From positions 806,001 through 870,000 of the forward strand of contig NZ_JAAOZB010000002.1 of assembly GCF_011761265.1 (NCBI RefSeq): a DNA stretch of 64,000 nucleotides, given 5' to 3'. Below, one piece after another: positions 19,994 through 29,900 of this stretch (position 1 is its first letter; each line of letters starts with the position of its first letter). Source of the stretch: Microbacterium halimionae (GTDB taxonomy: Bacteria; Actinomycetota; Actinomycetes; Actinomycetales; Microbacteriaceae). The notes under the pieces are model-generated. The model worked only from the letters and a program-made list of their open reading frames with translations. It ran no database searches and was not told the DNA's origin. Both the position numbers and the translations under genes were made by a program.

Positions 19994-20683
19994 TCAGTCT
20001 TCCATGTCTGCCGTGTTCGGGCGTGCGGAGCTATCTAGCTCTTCGTCGTCATGAAGATGTCTGCGCTCGACTCGCTCCACAATCTTTTTAACGGCATAAA
20101 CAAGAACGAGGAATGCAGCAATGATTCCAACGAAAATGTAGCCAGCACCGTGGATGCTCTCGCTCAATTCTCGATAGGTGCCGGCTGCGGCTGAGGCAAC
20201 GCTCACATAAAGCGCTGCCCAAACAAAACAGGCGGGTGTTGTCCACGCGAGAAACCGCCGATACGAGTACCCACTCATTCCCACAGTGAGGGGCACGAGC
20301 GAGTGCAAGACGGGGAGGAATCGGGAGAGAAAGATTGCTGGTCCTCCTCGACGCTTCAGGTAGTTTTCTGAGCGCTGCCAGTTCTTTTCGCCAATGCGTC
20401 TGCCAACTCGAGAGGTGCGGATAACTGGTCCGAGGTAACGTCCGAGCCAAAAACCGATACTTTCGCCGATGAGTGCGCCGACTATGACGGCGAGCGCGAG
20501 AAACACGGCTTCCCACGGCGATGAAACAGCGGTGCCTGCGACGATGACGATCGAGTCGCCCGGCACCACGAGACCGACAAGCACGCTGGTTTCGAGCATC
20601 ATTGCGATACCGGCGAGCACCGTTCGCAACACGGGATCGACATTCTGCACCGCATCGAGGAGCCAGGTGAGGACGTCGTTCAC
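19994..20683 (-). CDS. DedA family membrane protein
   Basis: 229 residues with about five hydrophobic helices and the DedA signatures GLVVPGDSIVIVAG, ALIGESIGFWLGRYLG and FLSRFLPVLHSLVPLTVGMSGYSYRRF. DedA proteins are implicated in undecaprenyl-phosphate or phospholipid flipping. GTG 20683 is fixed by TATGCT six bases upstream. It heads the DedA-App1 pair and is divergent from the pabB-like gene across 42 bp. Confidence 0.93.
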   Translation of the reverse strand: MNDVLTWLLDAVQNVDPVLRTVLAGIAMMLETSVLVGLVVPGDSIVIVAGTAVSSPWEAVFLALAVIVGALIGESIGFWLGRYLGPVIRTSRVGRRIGEKNWQRSENYLKRRGGPAIFLSRFLPVLHSLVPLTVGMSGYSYRRFLAWTTPACFVWAALYVSVASAAAGTYRELSESIHGAGYIFVGIIAAFLVLVYAVKKIVERVERRHLHDDEELDSSARPNTADMED

Positions 20684-20689
20684 GCCTTG

Positions 20690-20695
20690 AGCATA
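20690..20695 (-). promoter_or_regulatory. -10 element for DedA gene (leaderless)
   Basis: TATGCT on the minus strand, six bases before GTG 20683. Confidence 0.5.
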
Positions 20696-20713
20696 GAGAA
20701 CACTGCTAGCGCG

Positions 20714-20719
20714 TAGCCT
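20714..20719 (+). promoter_or_regulatory. -10 element for the chorismate-binding enzyme gene (leaderless)
   Basis: TAGCCT, six bases before GTG 20726. It shares the 42-bp divergent intergenic region with the DedA promoter. Confidence 0.55.
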
Positions 20720-20725
20720 GAGAAT

Positions 20726-22027
20726 GTGCCATTGCCGTCCACAGTCGCGGAATTACATCCCGCGTGTTCTCCCGAATATGTCTTCACCGCGGTTGCCGCT
20801 GAGGCGCATGAAGTCTTCTGGATAGACGCGGGCGTCGGCGTGTCAACGGGGTGGAGCTGGATCGGAACCGGCCGTGTGGTGCCTTACACGTCCCCGCGTG
20901 AGGTCGATATTGCGCCACAGAATTCGGTGGCGCCGTCGCGGTTCCCGCACGGGCCGACGCCCGGATCGTGGGTGGGATGGATCGCCTACGAAACCGGTGC
21001 TGTCGCTGCTGGTGCGCCGTCGATACCTGATGAAGCGGTTGAGGACGCGAGCTGGCTGTTGGTGGACCGCGTCGTCGCGTTCGATCACGCCGCGGGAAGG
21101 GCGTGGGCAATTGGTCCAGACGCAGACAGATGGAGCTCGACCCTTTCGGAGACGATTTCGAAACCCGCGGCCGAAGAGACAAAAGAGAAAGTCATAGCGC
21201 GCGCCCGACATACCCCGGCAGAGTACGCGTCTCTCATCGAACAGGCCCGCGAAGCGATTCGCGAGGGTGATGCCTATCAGCTGTGTGTCACAACACGGTT
21301 CACTGTTGACCGGAAAATCGATGCTGTCGCTGCATATCTGATGCATCGACGCGCTTCAGGCGCACCACACGGTGGATTTTTTCGGTCAGGTGCGACCGCT
21401 CTTTTGAGCGCCAGTCCCGAACTCTTCTTGGCGGCATCCGACGGCACGATACGTACGCGCCCGATAAAGGGAACCCGTCCGCGGGGAACGACTCTCGAAC
21501 GCGATGAGGCCCTTCGACGAGAACTTGCGACTGACCCGAAAGAGCAGGCTGAGAACGTCATGATCGTTGATCTGATGCGAAACGACCTGTCACGAGTCTC
21601 ACGCAAGAATTCAGTCGCCGTCACGCAGCTCCGCGAAATCGAAAGCTATCCACATGTCCATCAACTCGTGAGCACAGTAGTGGGCAGCGCCAACGCCGGC
21701 ACCACATGTGGCGATCTGCTTGACGCGACATTCCCTGCGGGCAGCATGACTGGCGCGCCTAAGCTCTCGGCGATGACGATCCTTCATCGACTGGAACGGA
21801 TGCCTCGCGGCATCTTCTCTGGATGCTTCGGATGGGTACACCCCGAAGGGTCGCTCGAGCTCGGAATGGTCATTCGATCCATCGTGGTCACGGCGGATGC
21901 CGCCACTGTCAGCGCTGGCGGCGGGATCACCTGGTTGTCGGTTCCACAGGCCGAAGTGGAAGAAGTTGGGATCAAAGCGCGGGCGCCCTTAGCCGCCCTT
22001 GGCGCGACGCTGCCACCGGGCTGGTGA
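20726..22027 (+). CDS. pabB: aminodeoxychorismate synthase component I-like chorismate-binding enzyme
   Basis: 433 residues of the anthranilate/aminodeoxychorismate synthase component I family. An N-terminal lid (GWIAYETG) is followed by the catalytic core with [32 protein letters not shown], the metal-binding [16 protein letters not shown] and [15 protein letters not shown]. The PIKGTRPRG and short N-terminus favour PabB over TrpE. GTG 20726 is supported by the leaderless promoter. It is followed after 64 bp by leuS. Confidence 0.85.
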   Translation: MPLPSTVAELHPACSPEYVFTAVAAEAHEVFWIDAGVGVSTGWSWIGTGRVVPYTSPREVDIAPQNSVAPSRFPHGPTPGSWVGWIAYETGAVAAGAPSIPDEAVEDASWLLVDRVVAFDHAAGRAWAIGPDADRWSSTLSETISKPAAEETKEKVIARARHTPAEYASLIEQAREAIREGDAYQLCVTTRFTVDRKIDAVAAYLMHRRASGAPHGGFFRSGATALLSASPELFLAASDGTIRTRPIKGTRPRGTTLERDEALRRELATDPKEQAENVMIVDLMRNDLSRVSRKNSVAVTQLREIESYPHVHQLVSTVVGSANAGTTCGDLLDATFPAGSMTGAPKLSAMTILHRLERMPRGIFSGCFGWVHPEGSLELGMVIRSIVVTADAATVSAGGGITWLSVPQAEVEEVGIKARAPLAALGATLPPGW

Positions 22028-22091
22028 TTACGCCGCTACTCTGGAAGACGCGCTGCACGCGCACCACCCGCATCGCACGATTGGTTTTTCC

Positions 22092-24680
22092 GTGTCTCAT
22101 TCCATTTCGCCTGATTCCTCCGCGCCCGCCGAAGGCGGCTTTGACGTGCACGCGATTCAAGAGAAGTGGCAGGAGCGCTGGGTAGCGGCCGACCCGTTCC
22201 GCGCAGGAGCCGAATCCGATACTCGCCCACGTAAGTACGTCCTGGCGATGTTCCCCTATCCCTCGGGCGACCTGCACATGGGGCACGCGGAGAACTACCT
22301 GTACTCCGACATCGTTGCGCGGTTCTGGCGCCACCGCGGCTACAACGTGCTGCACCCCATCGGCTGGGATTCGTTTGGTCTGCCCGCTGAGAATGCCGCG
22401 ATTAAACGGGGCGTCGATCCCGTCAGCTGGACCTACGACAACATTGCGCAGCAGAAAACAAGTCTGAAGCGCTACGGCGTCTCGTTCGACTGGAGCCGCG
22501 TTCTTCACACGAGTGACCCCGAGTACTACCACTGGAACCAGTGGCTGTTCCAGCAGCTGTATGAGCGCGGCCTCGCGTATCGCAAAGACGGCGAGGTGAA
22601 CTGGGACCCGGTAGACCAGACGGTGCTTGCGAACGAGCAGGTTCTCGCTGACGGAACGTCGGAGCGCAGCGGCGCGATTGTCGAGAAAAAGAAGCTCACG
22701 CAGTGGTACTTCCGTATCACCGACTACGCGGACCGTCTGCTCGATGATCTCAACCAGCTCGAGGGTTCGTGGCCGCAGAAGGTCATCCAAATGCAGCGCA
22801 ACTGGATCGGTCGCTCGATCGGTGCTGACGTCGAGTTCGAGGTCGAAGGCCGTGAACAACGCGTCCCGGTGTTCACCACGCGACCGGACACGTTGCACGG
22901 CGCCACGTTCATGGTTGTGGCTCCTGATTCTGACCTTGCGTCGGAGCTCGTCGCAGACCGCGCCGACGATGTAAAGAAGCGTTTCGCCGACTATCTCGCG
23001 TCGGTACGAAAGATTACGTCAATCGATCGTCAGAGCACTGACCGACCGAAGACAGGTGTCTTTCTTGATCGCTTTGCCATAAACCCCGTAAACGGTGAGC
23101 GTCTCCCCATTTGGGCGGCAGATTACGTCCTCGCGGATTACGGGCACGGTGCGGTTATGGCGGTCCCCGCTCATGATCAGCGTGACCTCGATTTTGCTCG
23201 TGCTTTCGATCTTCCTGTCCGCGTGGTCGTCGACACACACGCGCCGATCACGGGTGCGATCCCCGTGATTGAGCTTGATGACGATGGCGTGCCGATCGAT
23301 CCGGGCTCCGACCTCGACTTCGACTCGATCGACCCGGTCAAGACCGGTATCGCTCTTGCAGGCGAAGGTCGCATGATGAACTCTGGTTCATTGGATGGCC
23401 TGTCCAAACGAAACGCGATCGCTCGCGTCATTGCAGAACTCACTGAGGCTGGCACCGGTCGCGCGGCGAAGACGTATCGGCTGCGTGATTGGTTGATTTC
23501 GCGTCAGCGCTTCTGGGGCACACCGATCCCGATGGTGCACTCTGAAGACGGCGATATCTCTCCGGTACCCGAGAACGAGCTGCCTGTACGTCTTCCGTCG
23601 ACAGAGGGCCTTGACCTTGTACCCAAAGGCTCATCGCCGCTGGGAGCTGCAACCGAGTGGGTTTCGACAATTGACCCGCTGACGGGGGATGCGGCCCGTC
23701 GTGACCCCGACACGATGGACACGTTCGTCGACAGTTCTTGGTACTACCTGCGCTTCTTGTCGCCGGGCGCCGAGACTGAGCCGTTCTCGCGACGTGAGGC
23801 AGACAAGTGGGGTCCGGTGGACTTCTACATCGGCGGCGTTGAGCACGCGATCTTGCACCTCCTGTACGCGCGGTTCATCACAAAAGCCCTCTTCGATATG
23901 GGCAAGGTCGAGTTCACAGAGCCGTTCTCCAACCTGATCAACCAGGGAATGGTCATTCTTGGTGGCTCGAAGATGTCGAAGAGCAAAGGCAACCTGGTTC
24001 TCTTCTCCGAGGAGCTTGATGCGCATGGCGCAGACGCGCTTCGGGTGGCGCTTGCGTTTGCTGGCCCGGTCGAGGACGACAAGGACTGGGATGACGTTTC
24101 GACCACTGGTGCGACAAAGTTCTTGGCGCGCGCGCTTCGGATTGCTCACGATGTCTCGAGCGACACGGGCGTTGTGTGGGCGGAAGGCGACGCGAAGCTC
24201 CGCCGTGTGACCCATCGGTTGTGGGCGGATGCTCCGGGCTTGATTGAGCAGACCAAGTTCAATGTCGTCGTGGCTCGTCTTATGGAGCTCGTCAACGCAA
24301 CGCGTAAAGCGATCGACACAGGAGCTGGTCCAGCCGATCCTGCGGTGCGCGAAGCGGCCGAAGCGATCGCGATGATCATCGACCTTTTTGCACCGCACAC
24401 TGCTGAAGAGATGTGGGAAACCCTCGGATATCAGCCGTTTGTCGGACTCGCGGTATGGCGCCAGCCCGACCCGACACTTCTGGTCGAAGAGTCTGTGACA
24501 GCGATCGTTCAAATCGACGGCAAGGTACGCGCGACGATCGATGTGCCAGCGCGGATCGAGAGCAGTGCTCTCGAGTCGCTTGCTCGGGAAGATGCACGCG
24601 TTGTGAAGTCTCTGGCGGGACGCGAGATCACTCGCGCTATCGTCCGTGCTCCCAAGGTCGTGAGTTTCAGTACGCACTAG
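22092..24680 (+). CDS. leuS: leucine--tRNA ligase
   Basis: Charges tRNA-Leu. 862 residues, full length: the HIGH motif appears as [17 protein letters not shown], the editing domain holds [17 protein letters not shown], and the KMSKS loop is [14 protein letters not shown], followed by the anticodon and C-terminal domains. GTG 22092 ([12 protein letters not shown]) is the most plausible start: the frame upstream overlaps pabB and there is no ATG nearby. No Shine-Dalgarno or leaderless -10 is visible, so the exact start is uncertain. Confidence 0.95.
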   Translation: MSHSISPDSSAPAEGGFDVHAIQEKWQERWVAADPFRAGAESDTRPRKYVLAMFPYPSGDLHMGHAENYLYSDIVARFWRHRGYNVLHPIGWDSFGLPAENAAIKRGVDPVSWTYDNIAQQKTSLKRYGVSFDWSRVLHTSDPEYYHWNQWLFQQLYERGLAYRKDGEVNWDPVDQTVLANEQVLADGTSERSGAIVEKKKLTQWYFRITDYADRLLDDLNQLEGSWPQKVIQMQRNWIGRSIGADVEFEVEGREQRVPVFTTRPDTLHGATFMVVAPDSDLASELVADRADDVKKRFADYLASVRKITSIDRQSTDRPKTGVFLDRFAINPVNGERLPIWAADYVLADYGHGAVMAVPAHDQRDLDFARAFDLPVRVVVDTHAPITGAIPVIELDDDGVPIDPGSDLDFDSIDPVKTGIALAGEGRMMNSGSLDGLSKRNAIARVIAELTEAGTGRAAKTYRLRDWLISRQRFWGTPIPMVHSEDGDISPVPENELPVRLPSTEGLDLVPKGSSPLGAATEWVSTIDPLTGDAARRDPDTMDTFVDSSWYYLRFLSPGAETEPFSRREADKWGPVDFYIGGVEHAILHLLYARFITKALFDMGKVEFTEPFSNLINQGMVILGGSKMSKSKGNLVLFSEELDAHGADALRVALAFAGPVEDDKDWDDVSTTGATKFLARALRIAHDVSSDTGVVWAEGDAKLRRVTHRLWADAPGLIEQTKFNVVVARLMELVNATRKAIDTGAGPADPAVREAAEAIAMIIDLFAPHTAEEMWETLGYQPFVGLAVWRQPDPTLLVEESVTAIVQIDGKVRATIDVPARIESSALESLAREDARVVKSLAGREITRAIVRAPKVVSFSTH

Positions 24681-24758
24681 CGTTCTCCCCAGCGTGAGTT
24701 CTTAGGGCTGCCTTCCACGGGGCTGAACGCACGTGCGGGTTGGCACCTCGTGTCGACC

Positions 24759-24764
24759 TAGCGT
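24759..24764 (+). promoter_or_regulatory. -10 element for comEA (leaderless)
   Basis: TAGCGT, six bases before ATG 24771; this decides for that ATG over the GTG at 24765. Confidence 0.5.
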
Positions 24765-24770
24765 GTGGGC

Positions 24771-25391
24771 ATGGTCGAGCGTAGTGAGAGCATCGCACCG
24801 CGCACGCGTCTCGGCGTCGGAGCGGCGATTGTCGTTGTGCTCGTCGCAATTGCCGGCACTGTCGTGATCGGGATCGCTCGCGGCAGCTCGCCGCCGGACG
24901 AGGTCGTCTCGACTGCTGAATCGTCTTTTGCTGTCTCGAGTGCCCCGCTTGATGCGTCGGTCTACGTGCATGTTTCCGGTGCCGTAGCCGACCCGGGCCT
25001 CTATCAGTTGCCCGCTGGTGCTCGCGTTATGGACGCGGTTGCCGCAGCTGGGGGATTCGCTGAAGACGCCGACAGCGACTCAATTAACCTCGCTCGATCG
25101 GTCTCTGACGGTGAACAGCTCCATGTTGCGACTCCCGGTGAACAACCCGCCGCTGGATCCGGGCCGGGTGGTGGTGGTAGTGGTGCCGCAGGTGGCTCAG
25201 CCCTCGTGAACGTCAACACAGCGGATGTCGCGATCCTCGATACCCTCCCCGGTGTCGGTCCAGCCATCGCGCAGCGCATCGTCGACTGGCGCACCGCGAA
25301 CGGACGGTTCAATAGCGTCGATGACTTGCTCGCCGTTCCCGGGATCGGGGATTCTATCCTCGCCGGGCTTCGCGAACTCGTTTCGGTGTGA
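24771..25391 (+). CDS. comEA: ComEA-like DNA-binding protein
   Basis: 206 residues: an N-terminal membrane helix (LGVGAAIVVVLVAIAGTVVI), an SLBB domain (VYVHVSGAVADPGLYQLPAG, residues 65-115), a Gly-rich linker, and a tandem helix-hairpin-helix C-terminus (NTADVAILDTLPGVGPAIA, LAVPGIGDSILAGLREL). ComEA binds incoming DNA outside the membrane and hands it to ComEC. The stop overlaps the comEC start (GTGA at 25388). Confidence 0.92.
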   Translation: MVERSESIAPRTRLGVGAAIVVVLVAIAGTVVIGIARGSSPPDEVVSTAESSFAVSSAPLDASVYVHVSGAVADPGLYQLPAGARVMDAVAAAGGFAEDADSDSINLARSVSDGEQLHVATPGEQPAAGSGPGGGGSGAAGGSALVNVNTADVAILDTLPGVGPAIAQRIVDWRTANGRFNSVDDLLAVPGIGDSILAGLRELVSV

Positions 25392-27742
25392 AGACGCGTC
25401 GACGCGGGGGCGTCCCGCGATTGCTGATTGCTGGGGTGGTTGTTTGGGCAGCGGCGTGGTGCACTACAGCTGATACTTCTGCCGCACGGGCAGTCGCGAC
25501 GTCGGCATGGATCCTTTGCGCCGTATTGCTCCTAATGCTGTTCGGATCGGGCATTGGGTCTCGCGCTACGCGCACGTGGCTGGGAGCCATACTCGCCTGC
25601 GCCGCGGTCGCGGCGTGTGCCACTGTGACAGCAACCGCCGCGGAGGATCGCGAACTACTCTCGGAGCTTTCTCTCTCGGGAGGCCGGGTTGTATCCGTCG
25701 AAGCAAGTGTTGTGGGGAAGATCGAACCTACTGGTTCTGGAGCGCAACGAGGCATCCGCTTCGACGCGGTCACGCAGTCGATAAGCGACGGTGAATACAC
25801 GGTGACGCGTTCGCTGTCGATCCTCGTGTTCGCAAGCAACCCAAATCCGCCGCGCGAATTGGACATCGGGTCACGGGTGAAGCTTCGCGTGACGGTATTT
25901 CCTCCGGAGCCATCTGACCGTGCGGTGTTGATTGCCCGCGTGCGTGGTGACCCTGAGATATTGGAAGCGCCGAGCGGGATCTGGGCACTGTCATCGGACC
26001 TGAGAAGCAACCTGATCTCCGCAACCGACGGACTGCCTCAGCCTGGCGCAGGCCTGGTGGCGGGCCTTGCCGTGGGTGACACCTCAGCGGTCGAGCCGTC
26101 ACTCGATAAATCGATGAAGGCATCCTCGTTGTCTCACCTCACAGCTGTCTCCGGTGCGAACTGTGCCCTTGTTGTCGGCGCGGGATTTGGATTGGGCGCC
26201 CTCTGTGGTTGGCGTCGCAGCACGCGCGCGTTGGTGGCTGTCACTGCATTGGCCGGTTTTGTGGTTTTGGTGAGTCCAGAGCCGAGCGTTGTGCGGGCCG
26301 CTGCAATGGGACTTATTGCGATGCTTGGAGTTGCGCTCGGACGTGCAAGTGCGGGAATCAATGTGCTCTCGAGCGCGATTGTCGTGATCTTGGTCATCGA
26401 TCCGTGGCTGTCGCATTCGTTGGGCTTCGCGCTTTCATCGGCCGCGACTGCCGCGCTCCTGATTCTGGCTGGGCCGCTCGCTCGGGGACTGACGCGATGG
26501 ATGCCGCGATCCCTTGCTGTGGTGATCGCGATCCCGCTTGCAGCCCAACTCGCGTGTGGTCCAATTCTCGTGCTTATCGATCCGACAGTGCCGCTTTATG
26601 GCGTTGTGGCCAATCTTCTTGCGGCCCCAGCCGCACCCGTGGCGACAGTCATCGGCCTTCTCGCCTGTTTGTCGGCACCACTTCCAGTACTGCAGCTGGG
26701 GCTGACAGCGATCGCTTGGGTGCCCGCCGCCTGGGTTGCTGGTGTCGCGCAGGTCACCACTGAGATCCCGGGCAACGCGGTGGTGTGGCTCCCGGGCGTG
26801 GTCGGGGCAATCCTTCTCACCCTCGTCAGCGCCGCGCTCGTTGTCGTCGTCTTGCGAAGCACGTCGCAGCGCCCAGTGGCGAAGATCGCTTTTGTTCTGT
26901 CTGTCGCCGTGGTTGCAGGCGTTGGGGGAGTGACGATCGGGAGCGCCGTGATCTCAGGCCCCGCTGCCACGCTGACGGTGCCGGGCGATCGCGACATTGT
27001 CGCGTGCGATATCGGGCAGGGCGACGGTTTCATTGTCCAATCGGCGGGGTTTACCGCTGTCGTGGATACCGGGCCTGACAGTGATGCACTCGACGAGTGT
27101 CTAGATAAGTTTGGTGTGGGCCGAGTTGACCTGCTGGTTCTGACGCATTTTGATGTTGATCATGCCGGTGGCGCTGAAGCGCTCGTGGGCCGCGTCGACG
27201 TTGTCTTTCATAGTCCGCCCGAGTCAGACGCTGACGCGGCTTTGCTCGCAAGACTGGGTGGGCGGACAATCTCGGCGCACGCGGGAATGACTGGCACGTC
27301 GGGAGATGCGCGATGGAGAGTCTTGTGGCCGCGGGAGAATTCGACCCTTGAGCTTGGCAATGACTCAAGTGTCGTGATCGAATTTTCGGGAACCAACATG
27401 CCGACGAGTATCTTTCTTGGTGATCTCGGTGAACAGCCGCAGCAAATGCTTCTCGCCACGGGAACTCTCGCCGAGCATTACGACGTCGTCAAGGTCTCTC
27501 ATCACGGCAGCGCAGATCAATCCGATGCTCTCTACGAGCGAATCAACGCCTCCATAGCGCTGATATCCGTCGGGATTGACAATACGTATGGCCACCCCCG
27601 CGACACTCTCCTCGCAACGCTTGAACGCTTGGGAACCCACATCGCCCGAACCGATACTGACGGCATCATTGTGGTCTCGGGCGGGGAAAAGCTCGGCATT
27701 TGGCGAGAGCATCCCGACATGCGTGTCCCGATCGACGATTAG
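25388..27742 (+). CDS. comEC: ComEC/Rec2 competence membrane channel with metallo-hydrolase domain
   Basis: 784 residues. An N-terminal DUF4131-like region with membrane helices is followed by the Competence domain (MKASSLSHLTAVSGANCALV, then many helices) and a C-terminal metallo-beta-lactamase-like domain (DIGQGDGFIVQ, LTHFDVDHAGG, SHHGSADQSD). It imports single-stranded DNA. Coupled to comEA by a 4-bp overlap. Its last 38 codons (27626-27742) recur in diverged form at 30971-31087 next to holA, where comEC would normally end, indicating that the tail was replaced or displaced by an insertion. Confidence 0.93.
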   Translation: MKTRRRGGVPRLLIAGVVVWAAAWCTTADTSAARAVATSAWILCAVLLLMLFGSGIGSRATRTWLGAILACAAVAACATVTATAAEDRELLSELSLSGGRVVSVEASVVGKIEPTGSGAQRGIRFDAVTQSISDGEYTVTRSLSILVFASNPNPPRELDIGSRVKLRVTVFPPEPSDRAVLIARVRGDPEILEAPSGIWALSSDLRSNLISATDGLPQPGAGLVAGLAVGDTSAVEPSLDKSMKASSLSHLTAVSGANCALVVGAGFGLGALCGWRRSTRALVAVTALAGFVVLVSPEPSVVRAAAMGLIAMLGVALGRASAGINVLSSAIVVILVIDPWLSHSLGFALSSAATAALLILAGPLARGLTRWMPRSLAVVIAIPLAAQLACGPILVLIDPTVPLYGVVANLLAAPAAPVATVIGLLACLSAPLPVLQLGLTAIAWVPAAWVAGVAQVTTEIPGNAVVWLPGVVGAILLTLVSAALVVVVLRSTSQRPVAKIAFVLSVAVVAGVGGVTIGSAVISGPAATLTVPGDRDIVACDIGQGDGFIVQSAGFTAVVDTGPDSDALDECLDKFGVGRVDLLVLTHFDVDHAGGAEALVGRVDVVFHSPPESDADAALLARLGGRTISAHAGMTGTSGDARWRVLWPRENSTLELGNDSSVVIEFSGTNMPTSIFLGDLGEQPQQMLLATGTLAEHYDVVKVSHHGSADQSDALYERINASIALISVGIDNTYGHPRDTLLATLERLGTHIARTDTDGIIVVSGGEKLGIWREHPDMRVPIDD
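27626..27742 (+). repeat. comEC 3'-end direct repeat, copy 1 (in the intact gene)
   Basis: Last 38 codons plus stop of comEC. Copy 2 at 30971-31087 has the same length (39 codons with stop) and encodes 27 of 38 identical residues, including the shared tail REHPDMRVP. After the stop both copies continue into a similar GGGAGG-containing stretch. Confidence 0.85.
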
Positions 27743-27770
27743 TGCGGGAGGCGCTACGGAAGGCAACTCG

Positions 27771-28257
27771 GTGAAACCAATGCGGAAAAATGCACTTTTG
27801 ATTTTTCTCCTGGCAGCGAGCACAGTTGGGTTGGTTTCCTGCGCCGAATCTAACCACGTCGGTCCCACCAATGCAGCTCTTGGTGCCGACTGCTCGGATG
27901 CCTCAACCGCTTTGATCGGATGCGACACGTTTCATTCGGTCAGCGCGGCAGACGGCGGGACTGCAGTCGAATGGGTAGGTGATTTGGCCATAGACCTCCG
28001 GGCTGAATTCATGAACGCGCAGTCGACGCTTGTGGTGACGACGCCCTGCAACACGCTGAACGTGGCTGTGGAGATTGAAGGAGATACGCTCACGCCAGAC
28101 AGTATTGCGAGCACTATGAAGGGTTTGCGACGCTGACCAGAGCGCACAGGAGCACTGGGTTAAAGAGTTATTCAGCGGCCAAGTGCGATGGGAACGATCA
28201 GGCAGTGATCTCACCCTCTCCACGGATGACGCAACGGTGTATTTCACGCTCAAATGA
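27771..28257 (+). pseudogene. META-domain lipoprotein, interrupted by a frameshift
   Basis: GTG 27771 follows GGAAGG at 7 bases. The first frame gives a signal peptide with lipobox LVSC and the first part of a META-like domain (ALIGCDTFHSVSA, TPCNTLNVAVEIEGDTL) and stops at 28136. The next frame continues the domain without a gap from about 28124 (CDADQSAQEHWVKELFSGQ, then LTLSTDDATVYFTLK) to a stop at 28255-28257. The shift lies near GGGTTT at 28121-28126. Either the gene is broken, or one base is wrong in the sequence; META proteins are small envelope lipoproteins linked to stress or motility in some bacteria. Confidence 0.75.
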
Positions 28258-28264
28258 CTCGCGG

Positions 28265-28387
28265 ATGGTCGCGCCGATGCCGGGCATGCCGTGGCGAAGA
28301 GCAGCCGGTTTCGCTGTACTCGTCGCGGCGATGATCGGCGGCGCGGGCTACGCGCTCGGGCGCAGGCGAAACCGCGCCCGCGACTGA
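28265..28387 (+). CDS. possible small single-pass membrane protein
   Basis: Forty-residue frame with one helix (AAGFAVLVAAMIGGAGYALG) and an RRRNRARD tail, between the META frame and a terminator. No Shine-Dalgarno is visible and internal ATGs at 28277 and 28286 are equally possible. Weakly supported; the terminator 18 bp downstream suggests that this stretch is transcribed. Confidence 0.3.
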   Translation: MVAPMPGMPWRRAAGFAVLVAAMIGGAGYALGRRRNRARD

Positions 28388-28404
28388 AGTCGTCTCGATG
28401 CAAG

Positions 28405-28438
28405 AGCGCCTCTCATCTAGCGGCAGGGGCGCTTTTTT
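28405..28438 (+). terminator. intrinsic terminator downstream of the META region
   Basis: AGCGCCTCT (28405-28413) / AGGGGCGCT (28425-28433), 9 bp with one G-U pair, followed by a run of six T. It ends the comEA-comEC-META transcript, which means holA needs another promoter. Confidence 0.85.
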
Positions 28439-28478
28439 GCTGCTCCTAGGCGACTGGGTCTGCGTCAGACTGTCGAAC

Positions 28479-28484
28479 TAGTCT
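28479..28484 (+). promoter_or_regulatory. -10 element for 28.49-kb small gene (leaderless)
   Basis: TAGTCT, six bases before ATG 28491. Confidence 0.5.
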
Positions 28485-28490
28485 CGCGAC

Positions 28491-28688
28491 ATGGGCAAAG
28501 TTGGTGCAGCCATTATTGGAGTCATTTTCTTCGCAATCGGCGTTTGGGGACTTGCGTCCGGAGGCAATCTCGCGGCTAGTTGGAGTGAAGTAGCTCTCGG
28601 GATTGTTTACTGGATATACGCGGTGATACTTCTTCGCCGTACACGATCTTCGAGCTCCAAGTCGTCGCACCCTGAGTCTCCGCAGTAG
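28491..28688 (+). CDS. small two-helix membrane protein (hypothetical)
   Basis: 65 residues with two hydrophobic helices (VGAAIIGVIFFAIGVWGLAS and VALGIVYWIYAVILL) and a Ser/Lys-rich tail. No family recognised. The predicted leaderless promoter and the upstream terminator make it an independent unit within the accessory block. The next 290 bp (28689-28982) contain only unsupported short frames. Confidence 0.55.
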   Translation: MGKVGAAIIGVIFFAIGVWGLASGGNLAASWSEVALGIVYWIYAVILLRRTRSSSSKSSHPESPQ

Positions 28689-28982
28689 AGCATTTGATGT
28701 GTCCTGGGGGTCTCAGTATCTGTCACTCAGCGTTCGATATCGCCTGTGCGCCTGCAACGTGACAATGCAAGCAACCGCGGTGAAAGCAGCGAAAACAACG
28801 CCATAAGAAACGAGTGGCATTCGTTCGCTCGGCAGGTTGGGAAGAGCGATGCCACCCGGCGGCCTCCTACTCCTTCGAACCGGCGATCTGCAACGCCTAG
28901 TGAGACGGGCAGACTGAAGAGTTATTGCTCGTAGCCCCGGGATCAGCCGCACACGTTGATGAGAAGTAAATAAAGTTCGCGG

Positions 28983-29492
28983 TCAGAAATTCCCACGAGG
29001 AGACGTACCTTCGGGGAGGACGAAGCACGGGGAGAACGACAGAATCTCGATCGCTGTACGGTCCGGGCTTTGATTGACGAGGTAACCAGCACCGTGTTGG
29101 CCGATGACGTGTGCACCTGGTCCACCATCAGGGGTCGGTGAACTTTTCGCGGTGTATAACTCCTGGGTCGAGTAGCGATCAATGATCGCGTCGACCAAAG
29201 CCGCAGGGTCAAGATCGCCCTGGACGACGATGTTCATACCCCCCGTCCACTGATATCCGCGCTTGTCATCGCAACTCAGTAGGACACCCGTCTGGCTCTG
29301 GTCCACAGACGCGACGTTCTCATCTGGGATCATCTCGGCAAGTTCGAGTTCCATCGCCATCGCGGTCTGTTTCGCCTGCTCGAGGGACAGCTCAGGGTCG
29401 ACACGATTATCGTTTGAAAACGCCCCACAGCCGGTCAGCAGTGCAGCGGCGAGGAGTAAGGCAATGGTCTTAGTGGGCAGTCTTCGGTTCAT
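28983..29492 (-). CDS. lipoprotein, paralogue of 29.9-kb lipoprotein (copy 2)
   Basis: 169 residues, signal peptide with lipobox LLTGC. The mature part shares its layout with the protein at 29901-30398: LSLEQAKQ / MTVAEAKS near the start, MIPDENVASVDQ / TIPELYVDRVEQ, GVLLSCDD / GVLMTCSS, YQWTGG / VQWAGG, and a final Cys in SFSPCF / CWSPCF. Two conserved cysteines may form a disulfide. Function unknown. The start overlaps the upstream hypothetical gene (ATGA at 29489). Confidence 0.8.
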   Translation of the reverse strand: MNRRLPTKTIALLLAAALLTGCGAFSNDNRVDPELSLEQAKQTAMAMELELAEMIPDENVASVDQSQTGVLLSCDDKRGYQWTGGMNIVVQGDLDPAALVDAIIDRYSTQELYTAKSSPTPDGGPGAHVIGQHGAGYLVNQSPDRTAIEILSFSPCFVLPEGTSPRGNF

Positions 29493-29803
29493 CTTGATTC
29501 CTCTGATCTCAACTCGAACAGGATATTCCTCCGAGCTTGTTGATTTGACGAGCGGTCGCTGGCGATGAGGTTGTGGCTATGAAGCGCGGCGGCTGAGGCG
29601 GGCATCGACGACGGGGCGATATCGACATCCCAGTCCTGCTGATCGTGCTCGGAAGATACAAGGTGAAAGAGAGCAAGCCGCTCGCCGGTATCTCGCGCTC
29701 CCTGTTGGTTGACGCCAAGCCCGCTCCACCAGGTCGCTGCATCTTCAGGTGAATTCCCGGAATGTGGCTGAGAGGCGATATCTGGGCGCAGCGTCGGCAG
29801 CAT
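29489..29803 (-). CDS. hypothetical protein, shorter paralogue of the 30.4-kb gene (copy 2, possibly truncated)
   Basis: 104 residues. The C-terminal SHNLIASDRSSNQQ corresponds to THNLVASDAVGNRV in the 158-residue protein at 30395-30871, and both genes overlap the following lipoprotein gene by 4 bp. The N-terminal half differs and contains DAATWWSGLGVNQQ, faintly like the WW-x-x-L segment that precedes DUF1023 alpha/beta-hydrolase domains, which would make it a remnant. The frame stays open for 11 codons before the ATG up to a TAA, so the true start is unsure. Confidence 0.5.
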   Translation of the reverse strand: MLPTLRPDIASQPHSGNSPEDAATWWSGLGVNQQGARDTGERLALFHLVSSEHDQQDWDVDIAPSSMPASAAALHSHNLIASDRSSNQQARRNILFELRSEESR

Positions 29804-29900
29804 CGTTTGATGGTGTCCATACCGGCCAGTGAGTCGTCGACTTTAACGTCAGGGGTTGGATGCGTAGCTGCCTTTGGAGCCAGCTTCGGTGGTTTGTGAT

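Noticed and set aside
23631..24677. 348-codon open frame antisense to leuS
   Set aside because: Same reason: no recognisable protein motif, fully inside a secure gene.
28713..28820. 35-codon minus-strand frame with one hydrophobic stretch in the accessory block
   Set aside because: No Shine-Dalgarno and no TANNNT at the leaderless spacing; composition too short to judge.
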